This document shows, piece by piece, positions 1 through 6,400 of a DNA stretch of 6,616 bases. Position numbers and translations under genes: made by a program. Every line of letters starts with the position of its first letter. The stretch's first letter is position 1. Origin of the DNA: Thermoplasmata archaeon. GTDB taxonomy: Archaea; Thermoplasmatota; Thermoplasmata; Thermoplasmatales; Thermoplasmataceae. The stretch is taken from the NCBI GenBank assembly GCA_021806345.1, contig JAJZXP010000008.1, positions 1 through 6,616 of the forward strand. Reading direction: 5' to 3'. A model generated the notes under the pieces. It worked only from the letters and a program-made list of their open reading frames with translations, was not told the DNA's origin and made no database searches.

Positions 1-2
1 TT

Positions 3-62
3 ACTCAATATTCATCGGTTTCATTTTTAATTAGTGTCATTCCAGTTGCAGGGAGAATGTGA
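3..62 (+). CDS. Possible 3' end of an upstream gene (partial, tentative)
   Basis: The third forward frame is open from the window edge to a TGA at 60-62 and would encode a 19-residue tail (TQYSSVSFLISVIPVAGRM). The stop overlaps a GTG at 59-61 that is in frame with the flavoprotein (a GTGA overlap), an arrangement typical of translationally coupled genes, and GGGAG at 51-55 lies just ahead. Against it, 20 open codons are easily met by chance and a TATA-like stretch lies within the same bases. No family can be recognised from so short a tail. The two other forward frames close at 28-30 and 32-34. Confidence 0.25.
   Translation, partial: TQYSSVSFLISVIPVAGRM
24..34 (+). promoter_or_regulatory. 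Weak TATA-like element ahead of the SQR-like gene
   Basis: The run TTTTTAATTA is centred about 30 bases ahead of the GTG at 59 and about 39 ahead of the ATG at 68. An archaeal TATA box here would start transcription near 55, giving a very short leader. No clear purine-rich BRE is visible. If an upstream gene really ends at 62, the unit may instead be transcribed from further upstream. Confidence 0.3.
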
Positions 63-67
63 GTCGA

Positions 68-1207
68 ATGGCTGAGAAAAATAAGATTCTGGTGCTGGGT
101 GACGGGATGTCAGGTCTTACAGTTGCTAACAAACTTAGTTTGTTGATCTCCCATAAAATTGCGGAAATAAAGGTTATAGGACTTTCACCCAGGCATTTTT
201 TCAGACCGGACGGGCTCCTGATACCCTTTAACATGAAGGGATACCATAAGAGCCTCAAGAGCACTGCATTTCTTCTGCACAATTCAGTTACTTATATGCG
301 CGATGAGGTCGTCGGTATCGATCTAGAACAGAGGATTGTATCGCTAAAATCGGGTACGTTCGAATCGTTTGATAACCTTGTGATTTCCACGGGGACAACT
401 TATAGTCCTGAAACTTTGCCCGGATATGAGGGCGAGGGGAAACATTTCGATGATTTACAGCATGCATTGGAACTGAAAAATATTCTTGAGAAATTTAACG
501 GCGGAAATATTGTGGTCGCTTCTCCTGATTCTGGAAACCAATGCCCACCAAATGCTTTTCAGTTTTCCGTTCTTTTGGATGAATACCTGAAAAGAAAGGG
601 GGTAAGAGAGAAATCAAAAATAAGCCTCTTAACTCCTTTCGATTCCATCCTTCCGTCCACCGGTGGAAGTAAAATATCTGAAGAAATTCTAAATGACCAT
701 AACGTGGAACTTCTAAGCAACTTTCGAGTGAATTCCATCAGTGAAAAGAATCATGAGGTGGTTTCTAAAAATGGAGAACACGCCAACTACGGCCTGCTGG
801 TAATGATCCCGCCGCACAGGGGTCAACGGTTCCTTCTGGATTCAGGAATTTCCAATGAGTCTGGATATGTGAACGTGGACAAACATTATCTAAACTATAA
901 GGATAGAAAGGATGTATTCGCCATAGGGGATGCCACGGCTCTAAACACCCCTAAAACAGGTTATTCTTGTATCAAACAGGCAGAAGCAGTTTCCTCACAA
1001 ATATCGAGAGATCTGGGAAGCGATTATCCCTTATCACGTTACAATGGAGAAGCAAACTGCCTTTCGTTTGCCGGAAATAAAATGGCATTTCCGATATACG
1101 AAGATTATGAAAGCACCCCAAAAATAGGGAACCCCAACAAATTTGATTTTCTTGTTAAATTGATGGAAGCTGATACCTACTTTTCCTACTTGGTAAGAGG
1201 TATGTAA
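68..1207 (+). CDS. Sulfide:quinone oxidoreductase-like FAD-dependent oxidoreductase
   Basis: This is a pyridine nucleotide-disulfide oxidoreductase-fold flavoprotein of the SQR/flavocytochrome c type. SQRs oxidise sulfide to polysulfide through cysteines next to FAD and pass electrons to quinone at the cytoplasmic membrane face. Residue numbers count from the GTG at 59 (382 residues). The N-terminal dinucleotide fold has ILVLGDGMSG (GxGxxG, 10-19); LVISTG follows at 107-112; the second FAD motif is VFAIGDAT at 286-293, followed by PKTG (298-301). Cys162 in QCPPNAF and Cys334 in ANCLSFAG match the two essential SQR cysteines (160 and 356 in Acidithiobacillus ferrooxidans). The third (Cys128) appears replaced by acidic residues near 131-132, and an extra Cys304 lies in the PKTG helix. 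The C-terminal segment (about 362-382) is hydrophobic and amphipathic, as in the membrane-anchoring helices of SQRs, but the protein is shorter than typical SQRs (about 400-450). I chose ATG 68 because it places the start just before ILVLGDG; GTG 59 adds three residues. Substrate is not proven; sulfide, another thiol, or NADH-type activity remain possible. Confidence 0.8.
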   Translation: MAEKNKILVLGDGMSGLTVANKLSLLISHKIAEIKVIGLSPRHFFRPDGLLIPFNMKGYHKSLKSTAFLLHNSVTYMRDEVVGIDLEQRIVSLKSGTFESFDNLVISTGTTYSPETLPGYEGEGKHFDDLQHALELKNILEKFNGGNIVVASPDSGNQCPPNAFQFSVLLDEYLKRKGVREKSKISLLTPFDSILPSTGGSKISEEILNDHNVELLSNFRVNSISEKNHEVVSKNGEHANYGLLVMIPPHRGQRFLLDSGISNESGYVNVDKHYLNYKDRKDVFAIGDATALNTPKTGYSCIKQAEAVSSQISRDLGSDYPLSRYNGEANCLSFAGNKMAFPIYEDYESTPKIGNPNKFDFLVKLMEADTYFSYLVRGM

Positions 1208-1208
1208 T

Positions 1209-1214
1209 AAGGTG
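1209..1214 (+). promoter_or_regulatory. Ribosome binding site deciding the DUF1641 start
   Basis: AAGGTG lies 6 bases ahead of ATG 1221 and matches the archaeal Shine-Dalgarno core (GGAGGTGAT). This favours ATG 1221 over the in-frame GTG at 1212, which sits inside the motif itself. It overlaps the second of two tandem TAA stops (1205-1207, 1208-1210) that close the flavoprotein frame. Confidence 0.6.
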
Positions 1215-1220
1215 TTGAAA

Positions 1221-1703
1221 ATGGAAGAAAAAAAGATGGATGACCAGAAAGAAGATAAAATGGAGACAGCTCTTAAGATACTCCTGGAAAATCAGGACGA
1301 TCTCCTGTCGTTGGCGACTATTCTGGATACGATGGGAAAATCCGGGATGTTCAAACTTATTGGTGACATAGTGAAGGATTATTTCCCCTCTGATCCCACG
1401 TATCTGGTAAGGATAATAGGTTCTGAAAGTACAATGAGATCAGTCGGAAAATTGTTTAACATACTGCCGGCTCTTTTGAACCTGATGCAGGATGAAAGGA
1501 CCAACGATATTGTAAAGGAACTTGCCTTTAATGTGGATGGACTGTCTGAAACTCTGCTGGATGGGGCAAAAAATCCGGAAAGATTTGGGGTTATGAAGTT
1601 GATGTCAATATTAAAGGATCCAGAGGTGGCCTCTGGCATGACAGCCCTGATCAATGTCTTGAAATTCTTGGGAAAAATTCTAAGGAATGTAGAGGAAAAA
1701 TAA
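1221..1703 (+). CDS. DUF1641 family protein, partner of the SQR-like gene
   Basis: The product is a 160-residue, almost wholly helical protein with no signal peptide or clear membrane segment and no cysteine. The first 15 residues are highly charged (MEEKKMDDQKEDKME). The C-terminal part (about 118-155), with NPERFGVMKLMSILKDPEV followed by a Gly-containing hydrophobic helix ending in LKFLGKILRN, resembles the DUF1641 signature (a conserved 'DP-V--G---L---LK-LG' pattern). To my knowledge DUF1641 genes often sit beside flavoprotein disulfide-reductase/SQR-type genes and formate-dehydrogenase-like genes (for example yrhD beside yrhE in Bacillus subtilis); their biochemical role is not established. 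The 13-base gap and strong ribosome site indicate co-transcription with the flavoprotein. I infer a role as a small accessory or membrane-docking subunit. The start at GTG 1212 would add three residues. Confidence 0.72.
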   Translation: MEEKKMDDQKEDKMETALKILLENQDDLLSLATILDTMGKSGMFKLIGDIVKDYFPSDPTYLVRIIGSESTMRSVGKLFNILPALLNLMQDERTNDIVKELAFNVDGLSETLLDGAKNPERFGVMKLMSILKDPEVASGMTALINVLKFLGKILRNVEEK

Positions 1704-1712
1704 TTTCTGCAC

Positions 1713-1753
1713 TGAATGATTTTTCATACTTTTCTCAATCAAAATATCATTCA
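1713..1753 (+). terminator. T-rich 3' region with inverted repeat after DUF1641
   Basis: Just beyond the DUF1641 stop there is TGAATGAT (1713-1720), then T-rich sequence (TTTTT at 1720-1724, CTTTTCT near 1729-1735), then the exact inverse ATCATTCA (1746-1753). Archaeal termination mainly needs T-tracts, so the T-runs alone could end the flavoprotein/DUF1641 transcript. The 25-base loop makes a stable hairpin doubtful. Confidence 0.4.
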
Positions 1754-1787
1754 TCTTTGTAATGTAAAGAAGCATTCTGCCAAAATG

Positions 1788-1799
1788 TTTTAAACTTAA
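1788..1799 (+). promoter_or_regulatory. TATA box for the osmC-family gene (leaderless)
   Basis: TTTTAAACTTAA is centred roughly 22-25 bases ahead of the GTG at 1815, so transcription would begin at or within a few bases of the start codon. CCAAAATG just upstream could serve as a BRE. No Shine-Dalgarno motif precedes the GTG, consistent with a leaderless mRNA. A second AT-rich stretch (AATTATATC, near 1798-1806) is too close to the start to fit as well. Confidence 0.5.
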
Positions 1800-1814
1800 T
1801 TATATCAAGTTTGT

Positions 1815-2267
1815 GTGAAAGTCGAATTTAAACTTATGGAAGGGATTGGATTTCAGACAACAGTCCAGGGTAAGGCAAATGTGAACATAAAGGAGGAATT
1901 ATTTAACAGGGAGGATTTTTTTGCGCCAACAGAATACCTCTTACTCGCAATAGGCAGTTGTACGGGGTCGGACGTAGCACTGATTCTATCAAAAATGAAG
2001 GTTAAACCTCCTGAATTCTCTGTCACAGTAGAGGCAGAGCGGGAGACCGAGATACCGAAGACCCTGAAATCTGTCAATATACATTATAAAATGGGAGACT
2101 CGACTGAGCCCTCACATGCGCTGAAGGCTATACTCTTGTCACTTACAAAGTACTGCAGTGTTTCCATACTTGCCGAACGGGGCGGTGCTCATGTTACGTT
2201 CAGCCTGAGCGTGAACAATAAACTGGTCTATGATCACCAGGATCCGAAAAATTTCAGCAACTCATGA
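1815..2267 (+). CDS. OsmC/Ohr-family protein
   Basis: The 150-residue product has the OsmC fold layout. OsmC and Ohr proteins reduce organic hydroperoxides with a reactive cysteine pair; the wider family also contains YhfA-like members of unknown substrate. Visible signatures are FFAPTEYLLLAIGSCTG (35-51, the family's 'P-E-LL-A-GSC' helix with Cys49 and Glu40) and KYCSVSILAERGG (113-124, Cys114). Both family cysteines are therefore present, about 65 residues apart, as expected. Length is normal. The GTG start at 1815 is preferred because it keeps the first beta strand (VEFKL) and fits the TATA spacing; the next in-frame ATG is at 1836. The gene lies downstream of the SQR-like/DUF1641 unit but has its own promoter, so a shared redox role is only suggested. 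The last 6 bases overlap the convergent PLP-enzyme gene. It is cytoplasmic by lack of signal sequence. I cannot separate Ohr, OsmC and YhfA subfamilies by eye. Confidence 0.85.
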   Translation: MKVEFKLMEGIGFQTTVQGKANVNIKEELFNREDFFAPTEYLLLAIGSCTGSDVALILSKMKVKPPEFSVTVEAERETEIPKTLKSVNIHYKMGDSTEPSHALKAILLSLTKYCSVSILAERGGAHVTFSLSVNNKLVYDHQDPKNFSNS

Positions 2268-3284
2268 AAAATTTTTCAGGCCATTGCCAGTAAGCACCAC
2301 CATTGATCTGGCTTTTGGCCTGTATTTCAGCATTCCTGCATAGGCAACCGCAGAGCTGAATTCCACTATCATCCCTGCTTCAGCCAGTGCATCCCTCGAT
2401 CTCACAATTTCATCTTCCGTAACCGTGATGCATCCAACATGATTGGCCATTCTTGACTGGATTATTTCCATAAGGGGAGAACTGAGTGTGATTAAGGCGT
2501 CTGCTATTGATCTTCCGTAAGCTGTTGATCGTTTTTTGTTGTTTAACACGTCGCAAATAGGGGATATCACATCCGGCTGAACCATTATTATTCTGGGCAT
2601 AGATTCAATTTCGCCTGAATCAAGCAGATGCCTGAATCCTTCGAAGACTCCTATCGAGAGGGTCCCTGCAGAGGTCGGCAAGAAAATATTCTCTGGAATA
2701 TTACCAGCCGTCTGTTCAAAAATCTCATATGAAAGAGATCTGATGCCGTCTCTAAATTCCGGAGTATATACGTGGCTTGCATAAATACCCTGATTTTTTC
2801 TCGCTGCTATTGATACATCTTCTCTGCTTCCGCTTATTTCATGTATTTTCGCGCCGTAGAGCCTAATCTGCTCAACTTTGTTCTTGACAGTCTGTGTGGG
2901 AACGAAGATATTTACTGTAAAACCAGCAGCATTCCCATACGCAGCTATAGAAGATCCTGCATTTCCTGAAGAATCTTCATTTATCTCTTTGATACCATAC
3001 TTCCTGCTTACGCCCTTCAGGTAGGATATCATCACCTTGGATCCACGATCCTTGTATGAAAATGTGGGCTGGAAATAATCAAGTTTGAAAGCAGTATTTT
3101 CCTTTTCCAGTATCGGAGATATCACTTCTCCCAGAGAAATCCATTTATTTATATACGGGAAATTGTCAGAAAAGTTGGATGAATACTTGAAATCCGGCGT
3201 CATGTGAAAAACACCTCCACAGTCCAAACATACGTGTTCTGTACCAATGCGTTTCGAACCACATCTTACACATTTCGGTTCCAT
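2262..3284 (-). CDS. Threonine-synthase-like PLP enzyme with N-terminal zinc ribbon
   Basis: The product (340 residues from the ATG) is a fold-type II PLP enzyme closest in pattern to threonine synthase, which converts O-phosphohomoserine to threonine. An N-terminal zinc ribbon (C5-x2-C8 ... C19-x2-C22) is as seen in many archaeal and bacterial short threonine synthases. PLP lysine is K78 in QPTFSYKDRG. EDSSGNAGSSIAAYGNAAG (103-121) is the substrate/carboxylate loop. PTSAGTLSIG (203-212) takes the place of the usual glycine-rich phosphate loop. TEDEI (289-293) and VEFSSAVAYAG (307-317) are family motifs, and VLTGNGLKN (330-338) is near the typical threonine-synthase end 'LTG-GLK'. The loops deviate from canonical PTGSFKDRG and G-N-G-type sequences, so a side-branch activity (a cysteate-synthase- or other beta/gamma-replacement-like enzyme) is possible. 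Start: ATG 3284 fits a TATA box 26 bases away; the TTG at 3290 would add two residues. It converges with osmC and diverges from smc. Confidence 0.8.
   Translation of the reverse strand: MEPKCVRCGSKRIGTEHVCLDCGGVFHMTPDFKYSSNFSDNFPYINKWISLGEVISPILEKENTAFKLDYFQPTFSYKDRGSKVMISYLKGVSRKYGIKEINEDSSGNAGSSIAAYGNAAGFTVNIFVPTQTVKNKVEQIRLYGAKIHEISGSREDVSIAARKNQGIYASHVYTPEFRDGIRSLSYEIFEQTAGNIPENIFLPTSAGTLSIGVFEGFRHLLDSGEIESMPRIIMVQPDVISPICDVLNNKKRSTAYGRSIADALITLSSPLMEIIQSRMANHVGCITVTEDEIVRSRDALAEAGMIVEFSSAVAYAGMLKYRPKARSMVVLTGNGLKNFS
2265..2278. terminator. Palindromic A5/T5 junction, putative bidirectional terminator
   Basis: TGAAAAATTTTTCA is a perfect 14-base palindrome starting at the osmC stop codon and lying within the last codons of the convergent PLP-enzyme gene. 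It gives a T5 tract on both strands, the main signal for archaeal termination. A near copy, GAAAAATTTCAG, lies 20 bases upstream (2246-2257) inside the osmC coding end. Function is inferred from position and composition. Confidence 0.45.
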
Positions 3285-3304
3285 ACCCAATGGAAAAGCA
3301 TGGG

Positions 3305-3314
3305 ATCATATAAC
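3305..3314 (-). promoter_or_regulatory. TATA box for the threonine-synthase-like gene
   Basis: On the minus strand this reads GTTATATGAT, preceded by GAAAT as a plausible BRE. Its centre is about 26 bases from ATG 3284, so transcription should begin at the start codon. No Shine-Dalgarno motif is seen ahead of the ATG, consistent with a leaderless mRNA. Confidence 0.55.
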
Positions 3315-3366
3315 ATTTCATTCCGTGCCTTTTTTGAACAATTATTATTCAATTTCGACAAAAAAA

Positions 3367-3380
3367 TATTTATATTAATA
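3367..3380 (+). promoter_or_regulatory. TATA box for smc
   Basis: TATTTATATTAATA follows a run of A residues (3360-3366) that could act as a BRE-like purine tract. A start about 26 bases downstream would fall near 3399-3401 and give a leader of about 27 bases that carries the ribosome site at 3418-3421. CATATAATAT at 3391-3400 is a second AT-rich candidate but would put the start too close to the ATG to include the ribosome site. Confidence 0.5.
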
Positions 3381-3402
3381 CATGGTTACTCATATAATAT
3401 CC

Positions 3403-3418
3403 GACAACTGTCTGACAG
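3403..3418 (+). repeat. Nested short inverted repeats ahead of smc start
   Basis: GACAACTGTCTGACAG contains GACA-AC-TGTC (3403-3412) and CTGTC-T-GACAG (3408-3418), which share the central TGTC. The second abuts the ribosome site. This could be an operator or a small alternative RNA hairpin, but arms of 4-5 bases are common by chance. Confidence 0.25.
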
Positions 3419-3421
3419 GAG
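3418..3421 (+). promoter_or_regulatory. Ribosome binding site of smc
   Basis: GGAG lies 5 bases ahead of ATG 3427 and supports that start. Unlike the two genes upstream, smc therefore appears to have a leadered mRNA. Confidence 0.6.
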
Positions 3422-3426
3422 TTAAA

Positions 3427-6400
3427 ATGTTTATTAAATCTCTGGAATTGGATAACTTTAAATCTTTCGGAAACAAGAAAACTATACATTTCGAGAAGGG
3501 CTTTTCGATTATCAGTGGTCCCAATGGGAGTGGAAAGAGCAACATAGGAGACTCACTTTTATTTGTTCTTGGAACGAGGTCTTCCAAGACCATAAGGGCA
3601 GACAGACTTTCTGATCTAATTCACAAAGCATCTTCCAGCCAGAGACAGAAGAATTACTGCAAGGTTACAATTACCGTTGATTCAGAGAGAGAAGGTCTCC
3701 CCGATGAGCTGAGGCTCACAAGAATTTCCAGGGAACTTGTCAAGGAAGGGGAGGAGTACAAGAGCAACTATTACATCAACGACAACAGGGCAAAGAGATA
3801 CGAAGTGGAGGAATATCTTCAACGAATGCAGTTATTTCTTGATTCCTACAGCTTTGTGCTCCAGGGAGATATCAACAATCTTGTCAAGATGACAGGATTT
3901 GAAAGAAGAAAATTACTCGAGTCAATCGCAGGAATTGAGAGCTATAACAACCAGATAGACAAAGCCAAGAGCGATATTGACGGTATCCTTTCTAACCTCA
4001 AGACCCTCGAAGCATTGAAAACTGAACTTTCTGCCAGAGTTGAAATGCTCAGGTCTCAGAAAGAGGATGCTGTCCACTTCACAACAGTTCAGGCTGAAAT
4101 ACAGAATCTTCGTTCCACCATACTCCAAAGGGAAGTCGGAGGACTTGAAAACCAGATTGAGGTGTATTCCAGAAAGATAGAAGAGTTAAAAGCAGAAGAG
4201 AAGAAACTAAACGAGCGGAAAGAGCAGATAGGCCAGACAATAACAAGTAAGACCATTGAGATCAGGGCAATTGAAAAGGAAAAGGAAGAAATCTCAGGTG
4301 ATGCGTTAAAAGAGGTCCAGGTCAAGATAAACCAATGCCGGATTGACATCGCAGAGAAAAAAATGAAGATCTCAGACCTCGGAGAGGAAAAGGAAAAATT
4401 GATTTCAGAAAGAAAGTCCCTCGAAGAAGATACAGAAACAAAGAAACCTGAGATCTCCCAGTTTAATTCATCGCTTGTTTCATTAAGATCCGATCTAAAT
4501 AAGATAAGAGAAGAGATATCTGCAAAAAAGAATGAACTTTCATTATTGACAAGGCAGGACGAGGATCTTGCAGGTGACTTTTACAAGATAAAACTGGAAC
4601 TGGAGAAGTCCGATCAAATTATTGCCTCTCTTAACCTTGAGATAGAGGGGCTGAAAGTTTCTTCTGATGACCTGAACGCCAAAAAGAGTTCAAAAACGAA
4701 CGACCTGATAAATCTGGAAAACAGAAAGGCTGACCTAGAATTTGAGATTCGGGACGCAAAATGGAGAATCAGAAACAACTCCGATACCGTGAGCGATAAG
4801 AGAAAACAGCTTGAATCCCTAAATAAAAGATTTTATGATCTCAGGAAAGTTATTTCAGAGAAAAGCCGGGAGAAGGATGAACTGTCCAGACAGATCAATG
4901 AAAATGGCAGAGAGTACGAGAAACTTCTCTCGATTTCTTCCAGATCCCATTCCGGCACTTCCAAAGCTTCACAGGTTATAAACAGCGCCAGGTCGTCCGG
5001 CGAAATCGGCGGAATAATTGGTACGGTCAGGGATCTCATCACGTTTGATGATAATGTCCGAAGCGCTGTTGAGGCTTCTGCCGGCGCAAGATTAAATTCG
5101 TTTGTGGTAACTGACGACGGAGTGGCAGAACAGTGCCTGAATCTCCTTAAAAGGGAACGTGCGGGGAAGCTTACGTTCCTGCCATTGAATAAAATGGCGT
5201 CGGGACGCCCAAGGGGGAAAGCTATTCTTGTTCGAAATTCCGGAGACAGTCTGGGTTACCTTTCAGAGAGCCTTCGTTATGACAGCGTATACGAGAACGT
5301 CATATGGTATTGCTTTCAGGACACTCTCCTCATGAAAGATATCGCGATCTCAAGAAAAAATATGGGCGGAGTCAGAATGGTTACCCTGGACGGTGATATC
5401 TTCGAGGCAAGCGGAGCAATCACTGGCGGGTTCACGGAAAAGAAGAATGATGCGGCAAACGTAGAAGAAAAATTATCAAGACTCAACAGCACTATAAATG
5501 AACAAAATTCCAGACTTGCTCAGCTCACCGCTGAGCTGAATCAACTGCAGGATGAGATGCATGAAGTCGGAATAAAGGTTGCAGAGCTTTCAAAAACGGA
5601 GGGATCCAATTCAAAAGAATTTGAAGATCTTAACAAGGCTATACAGGTGAACGAACCAAAGTTGATCGAGGTAAGCAACGCAATCAAGCATATGCAGGAT
5701 GAAATTGGCGGTTTGGAATCGTCTCTTTCCGAGAAAAGTTCCAGGATTTCTGCCCTAAGGGAGGATCTTTCGAAGGAGACAGAAAAAAGGGAAAAAATAT
5801 ACAAGAAAATTGAAAAAGTTTCACCAGAAACCATTGCAAGAAAAAGAGAACTTGAAACCGTTATTGAGGACCTTTTGTCAAAGGAAACTGGTCTGAATCA
5901 ACAGATTTCAAACCTCGTTTCTGAAACAAGGCTTTACGAGGCTACTCTGAAGGAAAACGGTAAAAATATATCCAAAATGAATGAAAGGCTCAAGGCTATT
6001 GACAAACTTGTTTCTGCCCTGGAAACCGATGTGACGAATCTTGGTTACGATATGAGCAAGTTCAGAGCAATGGAGGAACAACTGGATGCCAGAAATAAAG
6101 AGTTCAACAGCAGAATTTCCGCCCTCAATTCAGAAATTGATACAATGAGATCCAGTTCTGAATCAATCATGGGAGATATCGGCAGTAATCATGATAATCT
6201 CATCACTCTCGGCACCAAACTTGACAATATGATCGTAAAATTGAATGACGCAAAGGAGGAACTTGAGAAGGCGCAGGGAACACCTATACAGACAGAAATG
6301 AGTTCAACTGAGATGAAAAACCAAATCACTTTGCTTGAAAAGGAAATTGAAGCATTGGGACCAATCAACCTCAGGGCAATTGATGAATTTGATCAGGAGA

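Noticed and set aside
1..21. Minus-strand mini-frame ending TAA at the window edge
   Set aside because: Only seven codons (MKPMNIE) and preceded by in-frame stops; no support as a gene.
1704..1814. Possible small RNA or tRNA in the spacer between DUF1641 and osmC
   Set aside because: No cloverleaf or stable stem was found; the only structure is an 8-base inverted repeat with a long loop, and the rest is a promoter and T-rich end.
1379..2077. Minus-strand open frames antisense to DUF1641 and osmC
   Set aside because: Both overlap genes with family-level support on the + strand and show no domain signature.
3204..3425. Small + strand open frame across the start of the PLP gene and its promoter spacer
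   Set aside because: It is antisense to the zinc-ribbon coding region, runs through both TATA boxes, and has no recognisable protein pattern.
3390..5834. Several minus-strand open frames of 67-97 codons inside smc
   Set aside because: They are antisense to a confidently assigned SMC frame; serine/leucine-rich translations are the usual shadow of Glu/Lys-rich coiled-coil codons.
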